A stretch of DNA of 64,000 nucleotides, from assembly GCF_900110955.1 (NCBI RefSeq), contig NZ_FOFR01000029.1, forward strand, positions 1 to 64,000, written 5' to 3'. Source of the DNA: Lentzea xinjiangensis. Lineage in GTDB: Bacteria > Actinomycetota > Actinomycetes > Mycobacteriales > Pseudonocardiaceae. The notes under the pieces were generated by a model, which was given only the letters and a program-made list of their open reading frames with translations, made no database searches and was not told the DNA's origin. Position 1 is the first letter of the stretch; each line of letters opens with the position of its first letter. A program made the position numbers and the translations under genes. Shown piece after piece: positions 8,591-17,137 of this stretch.

Positions 8591-8744
8591 CTACGTCGGC
8601 AAGCGGTGGGTGCACCAGCTCGCCGAATACTACCGTGAGCTGCGCATTTCCTACTCGACCAAGAATTACCGCACCGGGATCGAGCTCGAAGACCCGGAGG
8701 CGTTGGACCGTCGCTACCCCTACTACGATCTCGACGCTCGGTGA
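8560..8744 (+). pseudogene. C-terminal fragment of an unidentified protein
   Basis: About 55 codons ending at 8744 read like genuine protein: ITFAYVGKRWVHQLAEYYRE, LRISYSTKNYRTGIELEDPE, then LDRRYPYYDLDAR and stop. The alternation of aromatic and charged residues, and the GC content at third positions, differ from the shadow frames around it. Going upstream it fuses directly into antisense methyltransferase sequence, so it lacks its own start and is the tail of a gene cut by a rearrangement. I do not recognise the family. Confidence 0.4.
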
Positions 8745-8785
8745 GACCGACCAGAAGTGGTGGACCGACCAGACCTGACGGCCGC

Positions 8786-8827
8786 GATGGGGCCGTTCTT
8801 GGAGTAACTTCCGAAGGCGGCCCCATC
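8786..8827. repeat. inverted repeat, 10-bp arms
   Basis: GATGGGGCCG (8786-8795) pairs with CGGCCCCATC (8818-8827) across a 22-base loop. It follows the orphan protein fragment and may be its terminator or a leftover of a mobile-element end. Confidence 0.5.
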
Positions 8828-9069
8828 GGCACGTTTGCCTGTTCAGACCGATCGCGACTCGCTGGGTCTCGACGAGAAAGGGCCCAGGGAGTCCATTATG
8901 AACAGTCGCCAGAGTCCATAATGGATGCGTCTCGTCAGTCATTGGTCTTGTACGCGGTGACGCTCGTTCCTACCGTCAAACAGGCGCCTGTCCCCCTGCG
9001 ACGGCGATCCCTCCTGGGCGGAGCTAACCAAGATCCCGACGTCCGGCACATCCGCCTCGCGTTTGTCGC

Positions 9070-9275
<206 letters not shown>

Positions 9276-9335
9276 TGCCCGGTGAAGGGTGTTCGTGAAC
9301 CTGCCGCCACGAAGTGTCAGTACGTGGTGCTGCGG

Positions 9336-9779
9336 TCAGGTGCGTGCGGGCAGGGTGCGCTTACCCAGAACCACGCCCAGTGCGATCATGCCAATGGCCA
9401 GAAACAGGTGCAGCCAGTTGTCGGCGGTGTTGAGTGGCACGAAGTTGGCTGCGCTGTCGTGGTCGATGACCAGGCCGTAAAGCCACAACACGAGGTAGAT
9501 GACCCCGCCGCCGACCAGGTACAGATAGGCATTACGGGCGGTGCGCGCCAGGGCGATGCCTGCGACGCCGAAGGCCAGGTGCACGATGTTATGCAGGATC
9601 GACACCTGGAACAGGCCCAGCAGCAGGGCCTCGGAGTGGTGGCCTGCGAACCCCAGCGTGTCGTAGTTCGTCGTCAGGCCAGGGATGAACCCCGCTACAC
9701 CGACCAGCAGGAACACCACCCCGACGACCAGTGCGGCCATCTGCACCGGTGTGCGCGCAGTGTGTTCGACCCGGGACAT
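9336..9779 (-). CDS. DUF4383 integral membrane protein
   Basis: A 147-residue protein with four hydrophobic segments: AALVVGVVFLLVGVAGFI (residues ~14-31), LFQVSILHNIVHLAFGVAGI, YLYLVGGGVIYLVLWLYGLV and WLHLFLAIGMIALGVVLG. The pattern HNIVHLAFG and the final DNWLHLFL are typical of DUF4383, a family of small actinobacterial membrane proteins of unknown role, often stress-induced. The start at 9779 is supported by GGAGG seven bases upstream. It is a single gene with no partner. A predicted start further upstream would add a non-membrane, low-similarity stretch and is not favoured. Confidence 0.85.
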   Translation of the reverse strand: MSRVEHTARTPVQMAALVVGVVFLLVGVAGFIPGLTTNYDTLGFAGHHSEALLLGLFQVSILHNIVHLAFGVAGIALARTARNAYLYLVGGGVIYLVLWLYGLVIDHDSAANFVPLNTADNWLHLFLAIGMIALGVVLGKRTLPART

Positions 9780-9989
9780 CGCGTCCTCCAAAACGATTGA
9801 ATTCGGAACTCCTGCAATCCGCGCAGGGATAACCCGAACCGTCGATCGGCAAACCGACTGCAATAACGAATTCGACACGGTTGGAAGAAGGTTCAGGATC
9901 GCCTGGGAAACGAGCCTTCTCAGATGATACGGCGTTACGCTTCGTACCAAATATGTTCTGCTGTAACACCACCTGTTACCGCAGATGAC

Positions 9990-10300
9990 CAATCAGGGCC
10001 TCCGGGTCGCCGCCATTCCCGGCAAGGCTGAGTGGCTGCCAGTGGTGTGGCTGGCATCAACCGCGTCGCCACTGGTGCCGGTCGAACCGGGTCACCGGAG
10101 TCGCCCGAGCTGACGTGGGTGATGCACTCGGCCAGCACGCACACCCCATAGGCCGAGTTGCCACCGGTGGACCCGGATTTGCCAAGTCACCGGAGTCCCC
10201 CACCGCGCGGTGGTGTGGCTGGTGGCGTTGCCACCGTCGCCGGAGTCTCCACCGGAACCACCGGTCGCCGAACCGCTGACGGTGTTGGTGGTCGAACCGA
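9990..10300 (-). repeat. degenerate repeats, relic of a Gly/Ser-rich secreted protein
   Basis: Several imperfect copies of GACTCCGG(T/C)GAC and of GCCAGCCACACCAC are spread through this stretch. On the minus strand they encode broken runs such as GSATGGSGGDSGDGGNATSH. No single frame spans the region and no signal peptide is joined to it, so I read it as decayed low-complexity coding sequence. Confidence 0.35.
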
Positions 10301-10462
10301 CGAGCCCGCCCAGGCTCAACGGACCTCGGTCGGCGATGTCGGCACTCGCGACCGACTGCCCAGCAGTACGAGCCCGCCGGAGATCACCGGCCATCAGGCC
10401 GCCTTGGATGTACCTCTACACCATGCCTTCTTCTCTCTAAACCTTGTCGCGCAGTGGTCAGC

Positions 10463-10756
10463 TCACAACGAAAGAAGGTCAGCTCGGGTGATGTCGGCAG
10501 AACACGTAACACCATGGTCGTCGCCACCCGCTGTGCCCGGACCACCCGACCATCGTCGGACGATCGGGGACGCTGGTAGCGGGCAGTCGGCCTGCCCGGC
10601 GAGCCAGCGGCACTGCCGGAGACGCCGTTGGTGCTCCCTTGACCTGGCAGCCGGAGTACCGGGGAACCGGGTTGTCGGAAGCGGGAAGCCGTCGCAGTTG
10701 ACGGTCTCGGTGGTGGCGGAGGCGGTGCCGAGACTGAGCAGGATGCCCAGCGCCAA
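10463..10756 (-). pseudogene. decayed small secreted protein, paralogue of the 11170 gene
   Basis: The minus strand reads LALGILLSLGTASATTETVNC, which is the end of a signal peptide followed by the same ETVNC motif that opens the mature form of the intact small protein at 11170-11445. Beyond DGFPLP the likely continuation (YSGCQVKGAPTASPAVP) is in another frame, and there is no start codon in the frame of the signal peptide. It is therefore a frameshifted, N-terminally truncated relic in inverted orientation to its paralogue. Confidence 0.4.
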
Positions 10757-10805
10757 GGGCTCTCCTCGGCGTCACCGGCGCGCGCGACCACCGCACTTCC
10801 AACCG

Positions 10806-10930
10806 TTATCCGGCACCGATTCGGCGGTAACGGGAAACCGCGCGGGACAGGAAAACCGTGATCAGCACGAGGGAGCACAGAACTGTGTAAAGCGCGGCGT
10901 GCTGGGCCGGCCAACCGTCCGGCTGGCCAC
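10806..10930 (-). pseudogene. C-terminal remnant of an ABC-2-type permease
   Basis: The last ~40 codons of a minus-strand frame read LSGQPDGWPAQHAALYTVLC then SLVLITVFLSRAVSRYRRIG and stop at 10806. One hydrophobic helix with a terminal RYRR cluster is the usual end of DrrB-like ABC-2 permeases. Sequence further upstream in this frame is not membrane protein, so only the tail survives. Confidence 0.4.
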
Positions 10931-11169
10931 TAAGTCGCCCGGATGCTCGTTCATCTACTCCGTACGGGTGAATCCTGCGTGTGAGGTGGAGTAGTTCTGC
11001 GTACTGGAGCCGACTGGGACGTCTGCAAGGCAAGGGCTCGAAGACAGTCAACGGCTGCCGGACAGGGAGCCCTTCGCAACCGAACACCCGTCCAACGAGA
11101 ACAGCCTTCAGGGCCGCAGCGCTATCCCTGGCAGGAGGATGCGGCACCCGAAGGCGGAATGGAACTGCT

Positions 11170-11445
11170 ATGAAGCGTACCCGTATCACCGCGGCAGTGG
11201 GGGCTGTGGCCGCCACCGCTGTGCCCGCGGTCATGCTCCTGGCCCTCACCTCGACCGGCTCCGCTGAGACGGTCAACTGCCCCAACCTCCCCGTCGCCGA
11301 CTGCAAGGTCACGGTGGACCCGACCGGCATCGGCGCCACGGGCGAGGTCCAGCCCCCGGTGATCCCGGTCGAAGGCGAGTTCGAGGGTGGGGCCGGCCTG
11401 AAGGGCGTCGGCGCCGAGGCGACCGTTGTGCCCAAGGTTCCGTAA
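11170..11445 (+). CDS. small secreted protein
   Basis: A 91-residue protein with a clear Sec signal peptide: basic start MKRTRITAAVG, hydrophobic stretch AATAVPAVMLLALTS and a probable cleavage after TGSA. The mature part (~59 residues) starts ETVNCPNLPVADCKV, with two cysteines nine apart that could form a disulphide, followed by Gly/Val/Glu-rich sequence. I do not recognise a named family. A decayed relative with the same ETVNC motif lies upstream on the other strand. The ribosome-binding site is weak (GGAA about seven bases upstream). A strong hairpin terminator follows the stop, so it is monocistronic. Confidence 0.7.
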   Translation: MKRTRITAAVGAVAATAVPAVMLLALTSTGSAETVNCPNLPVADCKVTVDPTGIGATGEVQPPVIPVEGEFEGGAGLKGVGAEATVVPKVP

Positions 11446-11501
11446 GCCGCCGCTGCCGACGGCGGGCTCGGCTGACACGCAGTTGGGCCGAGAGGTACCA
11501 C

Positions 11502-11545
11502 GTGCTCTGCCCCGCACCAGCGACAGCCGGTGCGGGGTAGAGCAC
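11502..11545 (+). terminator. strong hairpin terminator
   Basis: GTGCTCTGCCCCGCACC (11502-11518) pairs with GGTGCGGGGTAGAGCAC (11529-11545) over 17 positions with a single G-T mismatch and a 10-base loop. It lies 56 bases after the stop of the secreted-protein gene. Confidence 0.8.
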
Positions 11546-11757
11546 GCCCCACGGCCAACCGCGCGGTCGGACGCGTCTCGGCGTCGTTGTGCAGGTCTCG
11601 GCGGCACGCGTCTCGCGGGTCCCGCTCTGAGGTGCCGCCCTCGCCGGCCTCTGCCTTCGATGAAGCCCGAGCGCCTGCAGGTGGTCGCACTGCCGGGTCT
11701 CTGCCTCCTTGCATCATGCCGGTGGGCGCGGTGCGTACCTGCTCATAGGAGCTTTCG

Positions 11758-13002
11758 ATGCGTACATCGGTGACGATCACCGCGGTGTGGTCGGTGGGGC
11801 GGGCGGCCGTGCTGTTCGCCATGCTGTCCAACCCGGCTTTCCCTCGGCAGTTGGTCGCTGCCGATGTCCGCCTCTATTCCGCCTGGTGGACCCGGTTTTT
11901 GAGCCATGGCGTGTTTCCAGCGCAGGACGTCGCGTGGCAGTACCCACCGGGAGCCGCTCTTCCCATGGCGGTGCCGGGGTTGGTCACCGGGAACTTCTTC
12001 TCCTATCTCTACGCCTTCGCGCTCTTGGTGCTGATCGCCGACCTGGCGGTCCACGTGCTGCTGTTGCGGCGCTGCGCCACCACGCGCGGGGTCGCGGGGG
12101 GTGCCTGGTACTGGGCATTGGTGCCGCCCCTACTGGGGACGGTCTGGTTCACCAGGATCGACGTGATGGCCACGGCCTTGGCGGTGGCCGCGGTCCTGAT
12201 CAACAGGCGCCCCCTCGTCTCCGGCCTGCTGCTCGGTGCGGGAGCTGTGCTCAAGGTGTGGCCGCTGCTCGCGCTGGGTGGGTTGCGGCGCGGCCGCCCC
12301 GTGTTCTTCGCGGCGTTGGCTGCCACCGCAGTGCTGGTACAGACGCAGCTCTGGTCGACGGTGGCGATGCCGGGGGCACTGGGCTTCTTGGCGCACCAAC
12401 GCGACCGCGGACTGGAGGTGGAAGCCGTGGCAGCGACGCCACTGGTGCTGTACCGCCTGTCCGGTTCCGGTCCCGAACTGGTCCTGCGCTACGGGTCCTG
12501 GGAACTGGTCGGGCCTTTCGTCGGCATCGCTCTGACGACCTGTCGGCTGACGGCCCTCACCGCGGGAGTGTTCCTGGTGATCTGGTGGCGGCGCAGCGAC
12601 TGGCACCCAGCCGTGCCCTACGACGCGGCGCTGACAATCGTGCTGGTCGCGATGGTCACCAGCCCGGTGCTCAGCCCCCAGTACCTCATCTGGGCGACAG
12701 GCCTGGCCGCAGCCTGCCTCACCCGTTCCGACACCACCCAGCGACCAGCAGCGCTGCTCATCGCCATCTGTTGCCTATTGACCCAACTGCACTTCCCCGT
12801 GCTGTGGCACGGCATCCACAACCGGGACACACTGGCCGCAGTGGTCTTGGCGCTGCGCAACGCCCTCCTTCTGGGCGCCGCCGCCTGGTCCATCACGAGC
12901 CTGTGGACCTCAACCCGCCGGCACGCCGTCCAAACCGGGCAGCCACCCGTCGCTCAGCCCGTTCCTGCGGCCGCGTCGGACGCGAGTCGATCACCATCGT
13001 GA
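11758..13002 (+). CDS. GT87/DUF2029-like polytopic membrane glycosyltransferase
   Basis: A 414-residue protein of about ten membrane helices. After the first helix comes DVRLYSAWWTRFLSHGVFP with the acidic residue typical of the first extracytoplasmic loop of GT-C enzymes, then VAWQYPPGAALPM, the conserved YPP motif of the GT87 (polyprenyl-phosphate-mannose-dependent) family. Later helices include LVSGLLLGAGAVLKVWPLL, whose KxWP motif is also family-typical, and SPVLSPQYLIWATGLAA with the SPQYL signature. It probably transfers mannose or arabinose from a polyprenyl phosphate to a cell-envelope glycan; acceptor unknown. The ATG has AGGAG eight bases upstream. It stands alone; downstream is an IS3 relic. 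The last 25 residues are Pro/Ala/Ser-rich and probably cytosolic. Confidence 0.78.
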   Translation: MRTSVTITAVWSVGRAAVLFAMLSNPAFPRQLVAADVRLYSAWWTRFLSHGVFPAQDVAWQYPPGAALPMAVPGLVTGNFFSYLYAFALLVLIADLAVHVLLLRRCATTRGVAGGAWYWALVPPLLGTVWFTRIDVMATALAVAAVLINRRPLVSGLLLGAGAVLKVWPLLALGGLRRGRPVFFAALAATAVLVQTQLWSTVAMPGALGFLAHQRDRGLEVEAVAATPLVLYRLSGSGPELVLRYGSWELVGPFVGIALTTCRLTALTAGVFLVIWWRRSDWHPAVPYDAALTIVLVAMVTSPVLSPQYLIWATGLAAACLTRSDTTQRPAALLIAICCLLTQLHFPVLWHGIHNRDTLAAVVLALRNALLLGAAAWSITSLWTSTRRHAVQTGQPPVAQPVPAAASDASRSPS

Positions 13003-13124
13003 ATGCCCGGCGACGGCTTCCGTCGCCTTCGGGACGGTCGCCGCAGCCACGGTTCGCATCGAGCGGCGGTCGCACAGCGCACCGTATGGCAACTGAGAGC
13101 GAGGCCTTGACGATAGCCGACGCG

Positions 13125-13258
13125 GACTCCGTGCGGAGTGCGGTAGTCGCATGTAGACGGTGATGGTTGCAGTAGCCGACATAAGCGAACACGTCGCGTC
13201 GGGCGTCCCAGACGGTGGTGCCGATCTCAGTTTTGAGGGCGTCGTGATTGACGCCCAA
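13125..13258 (-). pseudogene. IS3-family OrfB C-terminal remnant
   Basis: The minus-strand text ALKTEIGTTVWDARRDVFAY, then NHHRLHATTALRT, is the segment after the catalytic Glu of an IS3 OrfB (usual form LKxE...RR.VF.YI..YN..RRHS.LGY.TP). Everything before and after is gone. It is not part of the IS3 element at the window start, whose sequence differs. Confidence 0.65.
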
Positions 13259-13289
13259 CTCCCAGGCCGCGCCTGTTACTAGAGGTTAA

Positions 13290-14179
13290 GAGGCCCTAAC
13301 AGAATGATCAACGTGCTGGCGTGCGACGTGTCGGATGTGGATCATGTTTGGCCGTGAGGAGGGGGCAGTCGCCGCCGTGGATCGTCTCGGAGATCTATGG
13401 GAGCGGATCGAGCCGTTGCTGCCGGTGGTGCCGCGCAGGCCGCGTAACCCTGGTCGCAAGCGGGTGCCGGATCGGCAGGTGCTGTGCGGGATTCTGTTCG
13501 TGCTGCACACGGGGATCCAGTGGGAGTTCCTGCCGCAGGAGTTGGGCTTCGGTTCCGGGATGACCTGCTGGCGGCGGTTGCGTGATTGGAACGAGGCGGG
13601 CGTGTGGTCGCGGCTGCACGAGGTTCTGCTCGCGGAGTTGCACGCGGCCGGCAGGCTCGACTGGGACCGGGCCGTGATCGACACCTCGCACGTCCGTGCT
13701 GCTCGACGCGGCCCAAAAGCGGGCCGAGCCCGGTCGACCGCGCCCGGCCGGGCTCCAAGCACCACGTCCTGACCGACGGCGGCGGCATCCCGCTCGCGGT
13801 CCTACTCACCGGTGGCAACCGCAATGACGTCACCGGTCTGGAACCACTACTGGATGCGGTGCCCGACGTGCGCGGCAGACGGGGCCGGCCACGTCGGCGC
13901 CCGGTGACGGTCTACGCCGACCGCGGCTACGACCACAACAAGTACCGCAGACGCCTGCGCGCCAGGGGAATCAAGCCCCAGATCGCTCGCCGTGGAGAGT
14001 CCCACGGCTCCGGCCTGGGAACAGTCCGCTGGGTCGTGGAGCGCACGATCGCCTGGTACCACGGCATGAAACGCCTGCGCATCCGCTGGGAACGCCGCGA
14101 CGACATCCACGAAGCTTTCCTCGGCCTCGCCACCTGCACCATCTGCTACCGCCACGTCCAACGATTTTGTTAGGACCTC
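13290..14179 (+). mobile_element. IS5-family (IS427-like) element, intact ends
   Basis: An 890-bp element. The left end GAGGCCCTAACAGAATGATC and right end (outside-in) GAGGTCCTAACAAAATCGTT form imperfect inverted repeats. TAA flanks both sides (13287-13289 and 14180-14182) and fits the short target duplication of this group. It encodes a transposase in two overlapping frames. Confidence 0.85.
13344..14173 (+). CDS. IS5-family transposase, two frames joined by -1 frameshift
   Basis: The first frame (13344 to 13772) covers the N-terminal part (LWERIEPLLPVVPRR; GILFVLHTGIQWEFLPQELG; TCWRRLRDWNEAGVW) and the first catalytic Asp in WDRAVIDTSHVRA. The second frame, open to 14173, continues VDRARPGSKHHVLTDGGGIP, then VTVYADRGYDHNKYRR (second Asp) and GTVRWVVERTIAWYHGMKRL (catalytic Glu). 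The frames meet at CCC AAA AGC (A-run 13714-13717), a slip site suited to the programmed -1 frameshift of the IS427 group. All three catalytic residues are present and the ends are intact, so the element is probably active. Confidence 0.85.
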
Positions 14180-14182
14180 TAA

Positions 14183-15553
14183 TACTCCAGCCGCACTTCG
14201 TGATCGATCTCGTGTAGCTTACCGATCTTGTGCTGACTGAAGAGGATCTTGCTGCCTGGACGGCGGGATTGGACGACCTGTTCGGACGGGTGGCGGGGCG
14301 GTTTCACCGGGTAGAGCCACGACGTCGTGCCCGTGCCTACGTGCGGGGCTTGTTAGCACCATTGGCGGGCAAGAACGGGTGGACCCTGGCCGAAGCTGCT
14401 GGGGATGCCACCCCGGATGGCATGCAGCGTCTGCTCAACGCGGCGAGCTGGGATGCCGACGGGGTCCGTGACGACGTACGTGACTACGCCGTCGAGCACC
14501 TGGGCGAGCGCGACGGCGTGCTGGTCGTGGACGAGACTGGTTTCCTGAAGAAGGGCACTGGATCGGCCGGAGTGCAGCGGCAGTACTCCGGTACCGCCGG
14601 TCGGACCGAAAACTGTCAGCTCGGCGTCTTTCTTGCTTACGCCACAAGCAAAGGACGCACGCTCATCGACCGCGAGTTGTACCTGCCGAAGTCCTGGACC
14701 GAGAACCGCGACCGCTGTCGTGACGCCGGGGTCCCCGAGGAGGTGGAGTTCGCGACCAAAACCGTGCAAGCACGGCAGATGCTCGCCCGCGCCCTGGACG
14801 CCGGGGTCCCCGCGGCGTGGGTGACCGCCGACGAGGCCTACGGCAAGGACTGCAAATTCCGTACCTGGCTGGAGCAACAGCGCATCGGCTACGTCGTCGC
14901 CGTGGCTTGCAACCAGACCATCCCCGCGGCCGGCGGCACGTCCCGCGCCGACGCCCTGGCCACGCACGCACCCGATGATGCCTGGAAACGCCGCAGTTGC
15001 GGCGACGGAGCCAAGGGGCCACGACTGTTCGACTGGGCGGTGGCCTCGCTGCCCGTCTACGAGGACACCGCCCCGCCGGGGTAGCGCCGCTGGCTGCTGG
15101 TCCGCCGCTCACTCACACGCAACACCAGGGACAAGCACGAATTGGCCTACTACTTATGTTGCGCGCCAAGCGGAACCACCGATGACGACCTCATCCGCGT
15201 GGCCGGCGCCCGCTGGGCGATCGAGGACTGTTTCCAGACCGCCAAGACCGAGGTCGGGCTCGACCACTACCAGGTCCGCCGCTACGACGCCTGGTACCGA
15301 CACATCACACTCGCGATGCTCGCCCACACCTACCTCGCCGTCACCGCCGCAATCGCCCCAAAAGCCCTGGCAGCGGCCTCATCCCGCTCACACTCGGAGA
15401 GATCAAGCGTCTCCTGGCACACCTGATCACCACCGCCTACCACCGCAGCCACCAGTGGGCCTGGTCCCACTGGCGCAGACGCCACCAACACCGCGCAAAA
15501 ACCTGCCACTACCAGCGCAGACAAGCCAAACACTACGAAGTGCGGCTGGAGTA
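14183..15553 (+). mobile_element. IS701-family element
   Basis: A 1.37-kb element with inverted repeats: left end TACTCCAGCCGCACTTCGT and right end, outside-in, the same 19 bases. CTAA lies on both sides (14179-14182 and 15554-15557), a four-base duplication as expected for IS701. The left CTAA includes the final C of the IS5 element, so this element inserted at the very edge of the IS5 copy. Confidence 0.85.
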
Positions 15554-15557
15554 CTAA
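14230..15557 (+). pseudogene. IS701-family transposase, broken by amber codon and frameshift
   Basis: The frame from GTG 14230 reads an IS701 transposase: LDDLFGRVAGRFHRVEPRRR, the first catalytic region LVVDETGFLKKG, then GVFLAYATSKGRTLIDRELY, and WVTADEAYGKDCKFRTWLEQ. At 15082-15084 a TAG interrupts a place where TAC (Tyr, in the family's [12 protein letters not shown]) is expected, a one-base change. After it the same frame continues [54 protein letters not shown] further frameshift near 15380 moves the last part ([20 protein letters not shown]) to another frame ending at 15557. Two independent defects make the element defective, although its ends are intact and could be moved by a related transposase. 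Confidence 0.85.
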
Positions 15558-15673
15558 GCCTTTGACGTTCGGATTGCACACGATCGTGTCAACCACGTCG
15601 TGTCGGTGTCACAGGAGTGGGAACCGCGGCGACGTCATCCGTGTGGGGATCATGACGATCGGGGAGGTCTGCC

Positions 15674-16810
15674 GTGAAGGAGTCCGATGATCTGGCCGCT
15701 GTGGTGGAGCAGGTGGTCCGGCGGTTGCGGCGGGAAGGGCTGTCATGGGCGGATGCCGAGGACTGCGTGCAGGAGGCGCTGCTGGCGCTCCTGGTCAAGC
15801 AGGCCGACCCCGACGCCGAGCAGGTACTGGCGGTGCGGGCGTGGCTGACGGTAACCGCGCGCCGCAAGCTGCTGGACCAGCTGCGCCGCGCCGACCGGGA
15901 ACAGCGCGCCCTGGCTCACCCCCGGACCATCGTGCCGGACGCACCCGGACCCGCCGACGTGGTGACCGACCAAGGCCTGGCTCGCTGGCTAGCCAAATCA
16001 CTGGACGAACTGCCTGAGGACACCCGACGGGTGTGCCGGTTGGTAGCCGCCGGGCTCAGCACCGAGGACATCGCCGCCCAGTCGGGACTGACCTGCCGCT
16101 CGGTGCAGTCCCACCTGACCCGGGCCCGTCGCCTGCTGCGTCACCTCGCCGCCAGCGCCGCCGTCGTCCTGGCCGGGACCCTCGCGCGGTTGACCCGTCA
16201 CACGGCCGCGACAGCGGTCACCACACCGGTCGCGCTGACCGCAGCTGCCGCGATCTACGTGGTCTCGCTGCCCCACCACACCCCGCTGCCCCAGCAGCCC
16301 TCCCTGCCACCCGTCGCAGCGCAGGCGCCGTCTCCCGCTGGTCCCACACTCATGCCGGTCGCGCCACAACATCCCGACCCCACCTCCGGCATGGTCTCCT
16401 CACCGGCTGGGCCCACCCCCACAGGGACCGCCGTCCCGGAACCCGCCACAACGCCGACCGCCTCATCTCAGGACACGCCCCAAGCCACCGCCCCAGCCGT
16501 CGCGACGCCTCTCGCCGCGCTGCCCGTCAACCAGCCCGGCCCGGAAGCGCCGCGCGCCACGGGGGAAACAGCGACCGCCGCGCTCGCACCCCGACACCGC
16601 ACCGACACGGCGGCGGACCAGCTGCATGCAACACAGCATCGAGCGTCACACCGAGGTGCCGAGCAGGGTGACGTATCAGCCGCGCCCCTGCTGCAGGAAA
16701 GCCACGGTACCTCCGCTCCGCAGTCGGCTGGCCGGGTCGTGGTGCCCGTGCCTACGGACCACGAGGACCAGCGGTGGCTGAACCGCACCACGCCATCCCG
16801 GCCCCGCTGA
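15674..16810 (+). CDS. ECF-like sigma factor with membrane segment and long Pro-rich C-terminal tail
   Basis: A 378-residue protein starting VKESDDLAAVVEQVVRRLRR at GTG 15674 with GGAGG eight bases upstream. Region 2 (residues ~5-80, ADAEDCVQEALLALLVKQAD, RAWLTVTARRKLLDQLR) and region 4 (LPEDTRRVCRLVAAGLSTED; TCRSVQSHLTRARRLLRHL) make it a group-4 sigma factor. After residue ~165 come one or two hydrophobic segments (AASAAVVLAGTLARL; TPVALTAAAAIYVVSLP) and then ~190 residues rich in Pro, Ala and Thr with no domain. This layout suggests a membrane-tethered sigma factor with an extracytoplasmic tail, perhaps released or controlled by a signal outside the cell. It is a paralogue of the sigma gene at 3193-3795. 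No anti-sigma gene is adjacent. Confidence 0.78.
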   Translation: MKESDDLAAVVEQVVRRLRREGLSWADAEDCVQEALLALLVKQADPDAEQVLAVRAWLTVTARRKLLDQLRRADREQRALAHPRTIVPDAPGPADVVTDQGLARWLAKSLDELPEDTRRVCRLVAAGLSTEDIAAQSGLTCRSVQSHLTRARRLLRHLAASAAVVLAGTLARLTRHTAATAVTTPVALTAAAAIYVVSLPHHTPLPQQPSLPPVAAQAPSPAGPTLMPVAPQHPDPTSGMVSSPAGPTPTGTAVPEPATTPTASSQDTPQATAPAVATPLAALPVNQPGPEAPRATGETATAALAPRHRTDTAADQLHATQHRASHRGAEQGDVSAAPLLQESHGTSAPQSAGRVVVPVPTDHEDQRWLNRTTPSRPR

Positions 16811-17137
16811 CAACGGAGCCGACAGGATCAATTTCGTCGACGCCGAAATCCTCGGTCACGAACCTGACCGTCACTCCCCTTCAGGCGACGGGATCTGGTG
16901 GATCGGGCGGTTGTCCATGCTCGTCCCAGTCAGCGAAGTTCCGTCGCGCGGCCAGCCCACCGTCACCGTTCGCTCAAGGCACGACCACGTCGCGGACTTC
17001 CGTTGAGCCTGTCGAAGGGGCCGCCGTCGCCTCGTTGCGCGTACGAGGGGTATTCCACGGCGGGACATGGCGACGCGCTCCTGACCCCTCCGGACCGACG
17101 AGCCACGGGCTCAAGGTCCGGAGCGTGTGACAATGCG
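16811..17137. other. gene-free stretch upstream of AraC-type gene
   Basis: About 330 bases. It contains CGTTGAGCCTGTCGAAGG near 17003, which resembles a palindromic extragenic sequence seen in many high-GC genomes. An open frame through here joins the AraC frame, but it has no good start and low-complexity content. Confidence 0.4.

Noticed and set aside
17000-17025. Sequence around CGTTGAGCCTGTCGAAGG as a regulatory site
   Set aside because: It resembles a widespread extragenic repeat and occurs once here; no evidence of function.
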